This document shows positions 20,166-29,266 of a DNA stretch of 64,000 nt, piece by piece. Each line of letters begins with the position of its first letter. Position 1 is the stretch's first letter. The stretch lies in contig NZ_LJSD01000001.1 of NCBI RefSeq assembly GCF_001303895.1, forward strand, positions 186,001 through 250,000, given 5' to 3'. Made by a program: the position numbers and the translations under genes. The notes below the pieces were generated by a model that worked only from the letters and a program-made list of their open reading frames with translations, ran no database searches and was not told the DNA's origin. The DNA comes from Mesorhizobium sp. 1M-11 (lineage in GTDB: Bacteria > Pseudomonadota > Alphaproteobacteria > Rhizobiales > Rhizobiaceae).

Positions 20166-21293
20166 CTACCGCACCACCGTCAGCCGCTCGGCGGCGCGGG
20201 TGATCGCGGTATAAAGCCAGCGCTGACGCGTGTCCTTGAAGGCAAAACTCTCATCGAAGAGTACGACCTCGTTCCACTGCGAGCCCTGCGCCTTGTGCAC
20301 GGTCAGCGCATAGCCGAAGTCGAAATCGTCGAAACGCTTCTTCTGCTGCCAGGAAATCTCTTCTTCAGGATTCTCGAAAGCGGCCTTCAGCAGCTTGATC
20401 TTGGCGACGCCACGGTCGGGATCGTCCTCTTCCGGCGAGACCAGCAGGTTGATACCCGGCTTCACCGTCTCACGTGAGGACGTCATCACTTTCCACAAAG
20501 AACCATTGAGCAGGCCCTTGGCCGGGTCATTGCGCAAGCAGACCAGCTTGTCGCCCGCCTGTGGATAGTCCGCGGTAAAACCCTTCAGCTCACGCAGACG
20601 CTGGTTGTAGCGCCGCCGCGTCTGGTTGCGCCCGACCAGCACCTGGTCAGCCTTCAGCACCAGATCCTGGTTGACGTCCTCACGGCCGATGACTTGGGCA
20701 GCACCATAGTCGCCGCGCATGAACTCGCGTCCTTCGCGTACGTCGAGTGCCAGCCGGATGATCGGGTTGTCGCGTGCCTGCCGGTGGATTTCGGTGAGCA
20801 GGTAATCCGGTTCATGCTCGGTGAAGAAGCCGCCGCCGGAAATCGGCGGCAACTGCGCCGGATCACCCAACACCAGAACGGGTGTGCCGAAGGAAAGCAG
20901 GTCGCGGCCGAGCTGTTCGTCCACCATCGAACATTCGTCGATGATGACGAGCGCCGCCTTGGCGATCGGGCTCTGGCGGTTGAGCGAGAAAGTCGGATTG
21001 ATCGAGGTCTTGCCGGTTGTCTCGTCCTCGACGGCCTCTTCGCCGCGTGGCCGATAGATCAGCGAATGGATGGTGCGAGCATTTACCGCCCCCTTCGAAC
21101 GCAACACCTGCGCCGCTTTGCCCGTGAAAGCCGCGAACTGCACCTGACCATCGACATGTTCGGCGAAATAACGCGCCAGCGTCGTCTTGCCGGTGCCCGC
21201 GTAACCGAACAGACGAAACACCTGCGGCTGGCCGATCTTCAACCAGCGCGCAACTGCCTTCAGCGCCTCATCCTGTTGGGGTGAAAGTTCCAT
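20166..21293 (-). CDS. RecD-like superfamily 1 DNA helicase / AAA ATPase
   Basis: A 375-residue ATPase: Walker A GYAGTGKTT (residues 30-38), motif II IIDECSM, motif III GDPAQLPP, and a C-terminal TVHKAQGSQWNEV with YTAITRA (motifs V and VI). This is the RecD2/Dda-like arrangement of 5-to-3 helicases but much shorter than RecD2, without its N-terminal HhH region. Rhizobial genomes commonly annotate this form as an ATP-dependent RecD-like helicase. Its pathway (repair or replication) is not known. The ATG at 21293 begins at the conserved Q-motif region (LSPQQDEAL). Confidence 0.84.
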   Translation of the reverse strand: MELSPQQDEALKAVARWLKIGQPQVFRLFGYAGTGKTTLARYFAEHVDGQVQFAAFTGKAAQVLRSKGAVNARTIHSLIYRPRGEEAVEDETTGKTSINPTFSLNRQSPIAKAALVIIDECSMVDEQLGRDLLSFGTPVLVLGDPAQLPPISGGGFFTEHEPDYLLTEIHRQARDNPIIRLALDVREGREFMRGDYGAAQVIGREDVNQDLVLKADQVLVGRNQTRRRYNQRLRELKGFTADYPQAGDKLVCLRNDPAKGLLNGSLWKVMTSSRETVKPGINLLVSPEEDDPDRGVAKIKLLKAAFENPEEEISWQQKKRFDDFDFGYALTVHKAQGSQWNEVVLFDESFAFKDTRQRWLYTAITRAAERLTVVR

Positions 21294-21356
21294 GGCCGAG
21301 ACAAAGGAGATTCTGTCGCCGACGGCAAGCCCCCATCGGCAGATAGCTGCCAACGG

Positions 21357-22244
21357 CTATTGCTTTGCTAGTCTTTCAAAAGCCTTCACGGTTTCACGCA
21401 GCGCCCGGTCGCGCAACTTGTCGGTGCGTAGCACCATGGCCAGAGTACGCGAAAGCGACGGTAACAGCGGTTTGATGCCGAAACGTTTGGCATCGCGTTC
21501 ATTGCCCACCGCTTGCCGGGGCAGGATCGCGCAGCCCAGCCCGGCCGCCACCAGTTCCTTGATTGCCTCGACACTGCCCAGCGAAATGGCCGGCTTCATG
21601 CGGATACCGGCAGCACCGAACCAGCCCTCGACAAGGCGATAGGCATTGCCGCCCGTCTCGAACAACACCAGTTGCAAGGCGGAAAGGGCTTCGGGTGTCA
21701 TTTCGACCGGTATTGGCGCACCCGAGGCAAAGACGGCAACGAATTCGTCCTCGACCAGAGGCGTGATATCGAGCGACCGGCCAGAGACCGGCAAGGACAC
21801 CAGCCCGATGTCGATGCGGTTCTCCTGCACGGCCTCGACGATCGCTGCCGCGTTGCCGGTGCTGACTGCGATCTCCATCGTGGGAAAGCGCTCTCGCAGC
21901 GCCTTCAACGCCGGTGGCAAAAGATGGATGCTGGCCGTGGCGCCGGTGCCGATACGGACACGGCCGGGCTGATCACTGGCATGCCCGGCCATCGCATCCA
22001 GCGCGGCATCCACCACAGCGCCAATCTTCTCTGCGTGAAGAGAAAGCTCAATACCGGCTGCCGTCGGTTGCGCCTTACGACCGATGCGTTCGATCAGCCT
22101 CAATCCAAGCCGTTTTTCCAATTCTCGCAATTGCAGGCTGACCGCAGGTTGCGTCAGCCCTTGCTTTCGAGCCGCAGCTGAGAAGCTGCCCAGTTCGACA
22201 ACATCAAGAAAGGTTTGCAACTGGTCGAGCTTCAGTCCTCGCAT
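21357..22244 (-). CDS. LysR family transcriptional regulator
   Basis: Regulator of 295 residues: winged HTH (FLDVVELGSFSAAARKQGLTQPAVSLQLRELEKRLGLRLIERIGRKAQPT) and effector-binding domain (about residues 92-295). The perfect inverted repeat ATACAAAG-N11-CTTTGTAT spans its own start codon, so negative autoregulation is likely. It is divergent from a small DUF1127 gene, which could be its target. Effector unknown. Confidence 0.88.
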   Translation of the reverse strand: MRGLKLDQLQTFLDVVELGSFSAAARKQGLTQPAVSLQLRELEKRLGLRLIERIGRKAQPTAAGIELSLHAEKIGAVVDAALDAMAGHASDQPGRVRIGTGATASIHLLPPALKALRERFPTMEIAVSTGNAAAIVEAVQENRIDIGLVSLPVSGRSLDITPLVEDEFVAVFASGAPIPVEMTPEALSALQLVLFETGGNAYRLVEGWFGAAGIRMKPAISLGSVEAIKELVAAGLGCAILPRQAVGNERDAKRFGIKPLLPSLSRTLAMVLRTDKLRDRALRETVKAFERLAKQ

Positions 22245-22269
22245 ACAAAGAAACTCTAATACTTTGTAT
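22243..22269. promoter_or_regulatory. LysR-type operator over the lysR start codon
   Basis: Perfect 8-bp arms ATACAAAG (22243-22250) and CTTTGTAT (22262-22269) with an 11-base spacer. The left arm overlaps the LysR start codon (22242-22244). Symmetry and spacing agree with the long dyads bound by LysR tetramers. Confidence 0.6.
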
Positions 22270-22338
22270 CAGCCATGCAAGAATTCCTTTGCAGTTTGCA
22301 TCGCGCGATTATGGCGAACGATAACCGCTGAGATTCCC

Positions 22339-22557
22339 ATGCCCGTCTGCGCCGCCTTCCTCGAACTGCTGCGTTATCTCGCCCAGTCCCCATCGTCACG
22401 GCTAGGGCAACGCGAGGTGCTGCGCGATTTGGACGCGCATCTGTTGAAGGACGTAGCACTGACGAAGAGGCAGGCGACCGAGGCGCGCCTGTCAGCAAGG
22501 AAAGCGCCGGCTATCCCAAGCCATTCCATGCGCTTGCCGCACGCACCGAAAGAATAG
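22339..22557 (+). CDS. DUF1127 (YjiS-like) small protein
   Basis: A 72-residue basic protein with the DUF1127 signature near the centre (LRDLDAHLLKDVALTKRQATEAR). Members of this family are abundant in Alphaproteobacteria; some bind RNA and affect sRNA turnover, phosphate or stress responses, others have no known role. The ATG at 22339 gives the full domain. The gene is divergent from the LysR gene and ends in a terminator that begins at its stop codon. Confidence 0.75.
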   Translation: MPVCAAFLELLRYLAQSPSSRLGQREVLRDLDAHLLKDVALTKRQATEARLSARKAPAIPSHSMRLPHAPKE

Positions 22558-22588
22558 GCCGGACACCTGCGCATCCGGCCCTCTTTTT
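22557..22588 (+). terminator. Intrinsic terminator of the DUF1127 gene
   Basis: A 7-bp stem GGCCGGA/TCCGGCC (22557-22563 and 22574-22580) is followed by a T-rich tail with five T at 22584-22588. The first stem base is the last base of the stop codon. Confidence 0.75.
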
Positions 22589-22603
22589 CGCTTCGAGAAG
22601 CGC

Positions 22604-23152
22604 TTATTTCTTGGCGTGCAGCGCAATATGCTGCTCGAACGCCTTGCCGAAAGCGGTGAGGAAATCCTTGGTGCCCTGATTGGTCAGGTTGCCGGCCTCG
22701 TCGAACAGGCTGGCAGCACCGCCGATATAGGCTTCAGGCTGGCCCATCACCGGCATGTTCAGGAACGCCAGCGATTGACGCAGATGGTGGTTGGAGCCGA
22801 AGCCGCCAATGGCGCCGATCGAGGTGGAGATGATGCCCGCCGGCTTGCCGTTCAGCGCGCCCTGGCCGTAGGGCCTCGAGGCAACGTCGATCGCATTCTT
22901 CAAAACACCCGGCACCGAGCGATTGTATTCGGCGGTGGCGAACAACACGGCATCGGCATCGGCGATACGCTTGCGGAACGCAACCCAATCGGCTGGCGGA
23001 TTCGTGTCGAAATCCTGATTGTAGAAGGAGACGGCACCGATATCGAGGAAGTCGAAGTCGAGACCTGGCGTCAGCGCGGCAAGCGCTTTGGCGATCTTGC
23101 GGTTGAACGAGTCCTTGCGCAGGCTGCCGACGAGTACGGCCACTTTGGTCAT
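22604..23152 (-). CDS. NADPH-dependent FMN reductase (quinone/chromate reductase type)
   Basis: Flavodoxin-like reductase of 182 residues. VLVGSLRKDSFNRKIAKAL is the FMN phosphate-binding loop, and FATAEYNRSVPGVLKNAIDVASRP is the family motif that holds the flavin ring. Relatives reduce quinones, azo dyes or chromate with NAD(P)H and protect against oxidative stress. The ATG at 23152 begins at the first beta strand; the longer frame to 23227 has no ribosome site. It stands alone, convergent with the DUF1127 gene. Confidence 0.88.
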   Translation of the reverse strand: MTKVAVLVGSLRKDSFNRKIAKALAALTPGLDFDFLDIGAVSFYNQDFDTNPPADWVAFRKRIADADAVLFATAEYNRSVPGVLKNAIDVASRPYGQGALNGKPAGIISTSIGAIGGFGSNHHLRQSLAFLNMPVMGQPEAYIGGAASLFDEAGNLTNQGTKDFLTAFGKAFEQHIALHAKK

Positions 23153-23312
23153 TGAAAATTTCCCTTGGATGAATGGATTGATGGTGGCTCTGACGCCGCA
23201 AACCATGGGCTTGCCCCACGGCCGCATCGTCCCCTCGCCCGACGCCAGACGAGCGGCACATTATTCATATTGAGGGAGACGGCAATTCAACTGATTGCGA
23301 ACAGTCTGTAAC

Positions 23313-26300
23313 CTATTCGGCCGCGACCTGACGATCCTTGTTCTCGTCGAATAGTGAAGGCTGTGCTGTTCCTTCAACCAGATGAAGATCGGGCTTCCTG
23401 CCTTTGCGGACAAAGCCCAGCAGCCATTGCGACAGCCACTCCATGTAGAGATAGATCACGGGCGTGACGAACAGGGTGAGCACCTGTGAGACCATCAGGC
23501 CGCCGACCACAGCCACGCCGAGCGGCTGGCGCAGCTCCGCGCTGGCGCCTTCGCCGATGGCAATAGGCAACGTACCCATGATGGCGGCAAGCGTCGTCAT
23601 CATGATCGGGCGGAAACGCATGACGCTGGCCTTGTGGATGGCGTCGCGCGCACTTCGTCCCTCGCGACGCAGCACCAATGCCACGTCGATCATCATGATG
23701 CCGTTCTTCTTGACGATGCCGATCAGCATCAGCAGTCCGATAACGGCGATAACCGAGACGTCCATTCCGACGAGCCGCAGCGACAGCACCGCACCGAGCA
23801 GGGCAGAAGGCAGACTGGTCAGGATGGTCAGCGGATGGATGAAGCTCTCATAGAGCATGCCGAGCACGATGTAGATGGTCAGGATCGCACCGGCGATCAG
23901 CAATCCCTGATTGGCAAGTGAATCCTGGAAGGTTTTGGCCGTGCCCGAGAACGAGGTGGCAATCGTCTTCGGCACGCCGATCTCGGCTTTCAGCGCCTCG
24001 ATACGGGTCACCGTATCGCCGAGCGACACGCCTTGCGGCAGATTGTAGGAAATCGTCACCGCCGGCAGCTGGCCGAGCTGGTTGATGGTAAGCGGCCCTG
24101 CCGTGCGGTCGACGCGGGCGAAGGCGCCGAGCGGGACCAGCGAGCCGCTGGACGTGCGGAACTGGATCGACAGCATGCGTTCCGGTGACCAGTCGATCTT
24201 CGGATCGAGTTCGGTGATGACCTGATAGCTGTCGGCGGCACCGAAGATGGTCGTCACCTGGTCAGTGCCGAAACCGCCATAGAGGCTGTTGAGCAGCGTA
24301 TTGGTGTCGATGCCCAGTGTCGCCGCCTTGTCGCGATCAACGATCAGGGATGCTTGCAGCGCGGTGTTCTGCAGATCGTTGTTGACGTCGGCGAACACAG
24401 AATGATCGGCCTGCATGGCTTCTGTCAGCTTCTGGGCCCAATCATTGGTCTCGTCGGTCTTCAGACCCTGGACGACCAGCTGATAGGCGCTGGCGGAGGA
24501 ACGCGAGCCGAGCCGCAGGTTCTGCACCGGCTGCATGAAGGTGCTGATGCCGGGAACGTCCGCCAGCGGACGCCTGAGGCTTGCCATCACGTCCGTCATT
24601 TCGGGCCGTTCGCTCTTCGGCTTCAGCTCGACGAACAGCGACCCCTGGTTAAGTCCACCGGAACCGAAACCGCCACCGACCGTGGAAGTGACATGCGCTA
24701 CATAGGGCGATTTCTCGAAAACCTCGGCGACCTGGGCCTGCAGCTTCACCATCGCGTCGAAGGAGATGTCCTGGCGCGCGCGGGTCGACACGGAAATCTG
24801 GCCAATGTCCTCCTGCGGCAGGAAACCTTTGGGCGAGACGGTGAACAGCCAGACCGACAATGTTGCGGTGCCGAGGAAAACGAGAAACACGATGAAGTGG
24901 TGCGCCAGGCACCAGGTGAGCACCCGGTCATAGACGCGCGTCAACCAGCCATGCTGGTGCTCCCCGCCCTGCCCTTCGGGTTTGTGGCCCTTCGGCAGCG
25001 TCAGGAGATGCGCAGACAGCATCGGCGTCAATGTCAGCGACACAAACATCGACGCAAGGATCGCCACCGTCACCACGACCGCGAATTCGTTGAAGATACG
25101 GCCGATGACGCCGCCCATCAAAAGCACCGGAATGAACACCGCTACCAGCGAGATCGACATCGAGAGAATGGTGAAGCCTATCTCGCGCGAGCCCTTCACG
25201 GCTGCCTGGAAGGCCGGCAGACCATCCTCCTCCATATGCCGATAGATGTTTTCCAGCATCACGATCGCATCGTCGACGACGAGGCCGACCGCAAGCGTCA
25301 GTCCCATCAGCGAGATGTTGTCGATGGAGAAGCCAAGCAGGAACATCACGCCGAGCGTGGCAATCAGCGAGATCGGCACCGCCACGGCCGGGATGATCGT
25401 CGCCGTCACTCTGCGCAGGAAGACGAAGATCACCAGCACGACCAACCCGATGGTGAGCAGCAATGTGAACTGAACGTCATCGACGGCAGCGATGATCGAG
25501 GTCGAGCGGTCGTTCATCAGCTGGATCGAAGCAGCCGCCGGCATCTGGTCTTCGAAGGACGGCAGCATCGCCTTGACGCGATCGACCACCGCGACCGTGT
25601 TGGCGTCGGGCTGACGCTGCACGGCCAGGATGATACCGCGTGACTTGTCGAACCACGACGCCGAAGTTGTGCTTTGCACGGAATTGATCACGCGCGTGAC
25701 GTCGCCGAGACGGACCGGATTGCCGTTCTTGGTCGCGATGATGATCTTGGAAAAGGCGTCCGCGTCCTGCAACTGCGTATTGGTGGTGATGGTGAGCTGC
25801 TGCTGGCTGTTCTGCAGCACGCCGACCGGCGCGTTGCTGTTGGCCGACTGCACCGCTGCCTGCAACTGGTCGATCGAGATACCGCGCGCGGCCAGCGCCG
25901 TCGGGTCGATCTGAATGCGCACAGCGTATTTTTTCGAACCCCAGACCATGACCTGGGCGACACCGTCGATGGTCGACAGCGAAGGCGAAATCACGTTCTG
26001 GGCGATGGCGTCGAGGTCGGTCAGCGGCACCGTATCGCTGGTCAGCGCCATTAGAAGGATCGGCGCATCGGCCGGATTAACCTTCCTGTAGCTTGGTGGC
26101 GAAGTCATTTCCGGCGGCAATTGCCGCTGCGTTCGCGCGATCGCAGCCTGCACGTCGGCCGCAGCGGCATCGATGTCGCGGTTCAAGGCGAACTGCACAG
26201 CGATCGAGGTCGAGCCGAGAGAATTGGTGGTCGAAATCGAATCGACGCCGGCGATGGTGGCGATCTGCTTGATGAGCGGAACGGCGACTGACGTCATCAT

Positions 26301-26471
26301 CGCATTGGGCGATGCGCCCGGCAGCGAAGCTGAAACATTGACGGTCGGGAACTCGGCGCTTGGAAGGGCCGCGACCGGCAGGAATTTATAGGCAAACAGA
26401 CCGCCCAGAATGAGTGCGATCGACATCAACAGTGTCGCGACGGGCCTGCGGATGCAGAATTCGGAGATCAT
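23313..26471 (-). CDS. RND multidrug efflux permease (HAE1/AcrB-MdtBC family)
   Basis: Inner-membrane proton-driven pump of 1052 residues with the usual duplicated plan: one membrane helix, a large periplasmic loop, six helices, then repeated. The start MISEFCIRRPVATLLMSIALILGG and the segments GLVVDDAIVMLENIYRH (helix 4 with the Asp pair of the proton relay) and GIVKKNGIMMIDVAL in the second half are diagnostic. It works with the membrane fusion protein encoded 6 bp upstream. No outer-membrane channel gene is in the operon, so a TolC-type protein from elsewhere is needed. No regulator is adjacent. Confidence 0.95.
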   Translation of the reverse strand: MISEFCIRRPVATLLMSIALILGGLFAYKFLPVAALPSAEFPTVNVSASLPGASPNAMMTSVAVPLIKQIATIAGVDSISTTNSLGSTSIAVQFALNRDIDAAAADVQAAIARTQRQLPPEMTSPPSYRKVNPADAPILLMALTSDTVPLTDLDAIAQNVISPSLSTIDGVAQVMVWGSKKYAVRIQIDPTALAARGISIDQLQAAVQSANSNAPVGVLQNSQQQLTITTNTQLQDADAFSKIIIATKNGNPVRLGDVTRVINSVQSTTSASWFDKSRGIILAVQRQPDANTVAVVDRVKAMLPSFEDQMPAAASIQLMNDRSTSIIAAVDDVQFTLLLTIGLVVLVIFVFLRRVTATIIPAVAVPISLIATLGVMFLLGFSIDNISLMGLTLAVGLVVDDAIVMLENIYRHMEEDGLPAFQAAVKGSREIGFTILSMSISLVAVFIPVLLMGGVIGRIFNEFAVVVTVAILASMFVSLTLTPMLSAHLLTLPKGHKPEGQGGEHQHGWLTRVYDRVLTWCLAHHFIVFLVFLGTATLSVWLFTVSPKGFLPQEDIGQISVSTRARQDISFDAMVKLQAQVAEVFEKSPYVAHVTSTVGGGFGSGGLNQGSLFVELKPKSERPEMTDVMASLRRPLADVPGISTFMQPVQNLRLGSRSSASAYQLVVQGLKTDETNDWAQKLTEAMQADHSVFADVNNDLQNTALQASLIVDRDKAATLGIDTNTLLNSLYGGFGTDQVTTIFGAADSYQVITELDPKIDWSPERMLSIQFRTSSGSLVPLGAFARVDRTAGPLTINQLGQLPAVTISYNLPQGVSLGDTVTRIEALKAEIGVPKTIATSFSGTAKTFQDSLANQGLLIAGAILTIYIVLGMLYESFIHPLTILTSLPSALLGAVLSLRLVGMDVSVIAVIGLLMLIGIVKKNGIMMIDVALVLRREGRSARDAIHKASVMRFRPIMMTTLAAIMGTLPIAIGEGASAELRQPLGVAVVGGLMVSQVLTLFVTPVIYLYMEWLSQWLLGFVRKGRKPDLHLVEGTAQPSLFDENKDRQVAAE

Positions 26472-26477
26472 CGTCGG

Positions 26478-27758
26478 TCAGCCCGCCGTTTCGTTTCCGT
26501 TTGCCTTACCGGCCGCTTTCGGAGACTTGCTCTCGCCCGTCCCGCCGTTGTCCGTTTCACGCACGGCGGTTCCCGGCTTGAGGCTCAACTGGCCGTCCAC
26601 CACCACTTTCTCGCCGTCCTTCAACCCGCTTGCGATAGCGCTGTCGTTCTCATGGCTTATCGCCACCTTCACCGGCCGTGCCTCGACCGTGTTGTCGGCC
26701 TTCACGACATAGACAAACGAGCCCTGTTGGCTCGGCTGCACGGCCTGCGTCGGCACGGTAACCACCTGCGGCATCATACCGGCATTGACCGTCACATTCA
26801 CATATTGACCGGGCCAAAGCTTGAGATCGGCGTTAGGCACGGTCGCCCGCGCAGTAATGGTACCCGATGCCGTATCGACCGCAGAATTCACGAAATCGAC
26901 CGTGCCGGACCCGATCGATGCCGGATTGCCGTCCTTGTGCAGCGTCACCGAAACCGAACCGGGCTTGGCCGTCGCCTGCTGCAGCAAGGCAAGATCGGCC
27001 TCGGGAAGGTTGAAGGCAACGCGCAGCGGATCCATTTCAGTGATCGTCACCAGGGGCGTTGCCCCCGTACCGGTAGCGCCGCCGGCCGTCACCAGATCAC
27101 CGACACTGACGCTGACGGCGCCAAGTCGTCCGGAAATCGGTGCAGTAATCGTAGTGTAGCCCAGTTGCACGAGATCGGCATCGAGAGCCGCCTGGTCGGC
27201 AGCCACCGTCGCCTGTGCAGCTTTCTGAGCCGCCAAGGCCTGGTCATAAGCCTGCTGTGTGCCGGTCTGCCTGGCAAGCAGGCTCTTGGCCCGCTCTAGG
27301 TCGGCGGCGGCGCTGGCGGCCAGCGCCTGGTCTTTCGCCAACGTTGCCTTGTCCTTCTCGACCTGCGCGTTCAGCGCCCGGTTGTCGAGCGTGATCAAGA
27401 CATCGCCCTGCTTGACCATCTGACCGTCCTCGACAGCAATGGTCATGACCTGGCTGGCGACGCGCGCATTGATGTTGGCCACCGCGGGCGAGGCCAAGAA
27501 GCCGATAGCATAGCGCTGGATTGGGAAATCGGTGACCTTCGCCGTTGCGGTCGCGACAGTGACGGCACCACGACCGCCGCCTTGCGCGCGGCTGCTATCA
27601 CCTTTGTTCTCAGTCGCCGCCTGGGCCGCGATTTCCTTTTCACCGAACGGCAGCGCCTGCCAGACCTTCGATGCCCCCGCGGGCCACAGATAGGCACCCG
27701 CAGCGACGACAACGACGCCTCCGATGAGCCCGATCAGTGCTTTGTTGCGAACCGTCAA
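26478..27758 (-). CDS. RND efflux membrane fusion protein (MdtA-like)
   Basis: Periplasmic adaptor of about 426 residues: an N-terminal membrane anchor (ALIGLIGGVVVVAAGAYLWPAG), barrel-sandwich half (INARVASQVMTIAVEDGQMVKQGDVLITLD), a helical hairpin rich in Ala/Gln (about residues 140-190), the second half (LGYTTITAPISGRLGAVSVSVGD), and a C-terminal Pro/Lys tail. It bridges the pump and an outer-membrane channel. I prefer the TTG at 27758, which has GAGAGG five bases upstream and opens at the anchor; a GTG at 27818 is the alternative with a longer N-terminus. It is the first gene of the two-gene operon. Confidence 0.9.
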   Translation of the reverse strand: MTVRNKALIGLIGGVVVVAAGAYLWPAGASKVWQALPFGEKEIAAQAATENKGDSSRAQGGGRGAVTVATATAKVTDFPIQRYAIGFLASPAVANINARVASQVMTIAVEDGQMVKQGDVLITLDNRALNAQVEKDKATLAKDQALAASAAADLERAKSLLARQTGTQQAYDQALAAQKAAQATVAADQAALDADLVQLGYTTITAPISGRLGAVSVSVGDLVTAGGATGTGATPLVTITEMDPLRVAFNLPEADLALLQQATAKPGSVSVTLHKDGNPASIGSGTVDFVNSAVDTASGTITARATVPNADLKLWPGQYVNVTVNAGMMPQVVTVPTQAVQPSQQGSFVYVVKADNTVEARPVKVAISHENDSAIASGLKDGEKVVVDGQLSLKPGTAVRETDNGGTGESKSPKAAGKANGNETAG

Positions 27759-27949
27759 TGCGCCCTCTCGATCTAAGGTCAGGACCTTGCCTGCCGGCCC
27801 CGGCGCATCCGTATGCACCTCGTCGAATGAGGTCGTGCGCGATGAATCTCAAGCTAAGATAGCGCAACTTCGCGACTGAAAATGGTCAAAACGCCTTCAT
27901 TACAAAGATTTAATGCGCTGCACAAATTCACGGCGGCGTGATCGGCGCC

Positions 27950-28546
27950 TCAGCGCAGCATCGGCCAGAGCGTTGCGGCAAGCGCCAAACCCATGACGAT
28001 GTTGAACCATTTCAACTTGACGGGATCGGACAGGAAGCCGCGCAACGCCACGCCGAAGCCCGCCCAGCCCGAGATGGTGGGCAAGTTCACGATGGCGAAG
28101 GTGATGGCAATCACCGCCACGGAAAGGAACGGCCTGTCGGGATTGGTGTAGACCGCCATGGCAGTCACCGCCATCACCCAGGCTTTGGGATTGACCCACT
28201 GGAACGCCGCCGCTTCGAGCAGTGTCATCGGGCGTGCCTTCTGCTCGCCACCGCTCCCCATCGAGCGCGACATCGCTATCTTCCAGGCAAGGTAAAGCAG
28301 ATACGCACCGCCTGCGATCTTCAGCGCCGTATGCAGCGCCGGGAATGCCGTCAGCACCGTGCCCAGTCCAAGACCGACGGCAAGTGCCAATATGAGAAAA
28401 CCGATACTGATGCCGATCATATGCGGAATGCTGCGGGCAAACCCAAAATTCACGCCGGAGGCCAGAAGCATGAAGTTGTTCGGCCCCGGCGTGACAGAGG
28501 TCACGAAGGCATAGACGACAAGAGCAAGAAAAGCGTCGAAAGACAT
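27950..28546 (-). CDS. LysE family amino acid exporter
   Basis: Inner-membrane protein of 198 residues with six hydrophobic segments. FVTSVTPGPNNFMLLASGVNFG is the signature of the LysE/RhtB superfamily and FQWVNPKAWVMAV is the second conserved motif. Members export amino acids or related molecules using the proton gradient. The substrate cannot be told from sequence. It lies just downstream of the ilv operon terminator and seems to have its own transcription; a longer frame to 28574 is out of phase with this protein. Confidence 0.88.
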   Translation of the reverse strand: MSFDAFLALVVYAFVTSVTPGPNNFMLLASGVNFGFARSIPHMIGISIGFLILALAVGLGLGTVLTAFPALHTALKIAGGAYLLYLAWKIAMSRSMGSGGEQKARPMTLLEAAAFQWVNPKAWVMAVTAMAVYTNPDRPFLSVAVIAITFAIVNLPTISGWAGFGVALRGFLSDPVKLKWFNIVMGLALAATLWPMLR

Positions 28547-28572
28547 TGCGATCGTTCAGGTATGGCGCGGGC

Positions 28573-28597
28573 AAAAGGTCAGGCTAGTTGACCTTTT
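28573..28597. terminator. Intrinsic terminator after ilvH, bidirectional form
   Basis: AAAAGGTCA (28573-28581) and TGACCTTTT (28589-28597) form a perfect 9-bp stem with a 7-base loop, with A/T runs on both sides. It lies 58 bp past the ilvH stop and ends the ilvB-CHAT-ilvH operon. Confidence 0.8.
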
Positions 28598-28654
28598 CCC
28601 CGGTCCAAGTCACGAAAATTGTTGTCTCGGTGACAATGCCGCGGCAGCGGCGGG

Positions 28655-29227
28655 TCACATTCCCTGAGGACCGCGATTCATTGCCGCCACCCCTGTGCGG
28701 CAGATCTCAACAAGGCCGAGCGGCCGCATGATCGCGATGAACTGATCGATCTTCGAACTCTTGCCGGTGATCTCGAAGATGAAATGTTCGGTGTTGGCGT
28801 CGATCACGCTGGCGCGGAAAGCATCCGCCAGCCTCAGTGCCTCGACGCGGCTGTCGCCGGTTCCCGCCACCTTGACCAGGGCGAGCTCCCGCTCCATCGG
28901 CCGTTCCTGACCGAGTTCGGTCGAACGCACTGTCAGATCGACCACGCGATGCACAGGCACGATGCGCTCGAGCTGGTGCTTGATCTGCTCCAGCACATGC
29001 GGCGTGCCGCGCGTCACGATCGTGATGCGCGACAGATGTTTCTCGTGCTCGGTCTCCGAAACGGTCAGGCTTTCGATGTTGTAGCCCCGTCCGGAGAACA
29101 GGCCGATAACTCGGGCAAGCACGCCCGGCTCATTGTCGACCAGCACCGACAAAGTATGGTTTTCCGGCTTTTCCGTCTCTTTGGCTATGAAGTAAGCGGA
29201 GCCGGTGGGTTGAAGGTGCTGTGTCAT
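28655..29227 (-). CDS. ilvH: Acetolactate synthase small (regulatory) subunit
   Basis: Regulatory subunit of acetohydroxyacid synthase, 190 residues. The N-terminal ACT domain (HTLSVLVDNEPGVLARVIGLFSGRGYNIESLTVSETEHEKHLSRITIV) binds the feedback inhibitor valine in the family; a second ACT-like half follows (FIFEITGKSSKIDQFIAIMRPLGLVEICRTGVAAMNRG). The gene is also called ilvN. It lies downstream of ilvB but is separated from it by the 3.1-kb CHAT gene, with 39 bp between CHAT stop and its ATG, and is followed by the operon terminator. Confidence 0.96.
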   Translation of the reverse strand: MTQHLQPTGSAYFIAKETEKPENHTLSVLVDNEPGVLARVIGLFSGRGYNIESLTVSETEHEKHLSRITIVTRGTPHVLEQIKHQLERIVPVHRVVDLTVRSTELGQERPMERELALVKVAGTGDSRVEALRLADAFRASVIDANTEHFIFEITGKSSKIDQFIAIMRPLGLVEICRTGVAAMNRGPQGM

Positions 29228-29266
29228 TGTCCTGTCCTGTGTCTGCCCGGTTGTTGCCGGTATTTA

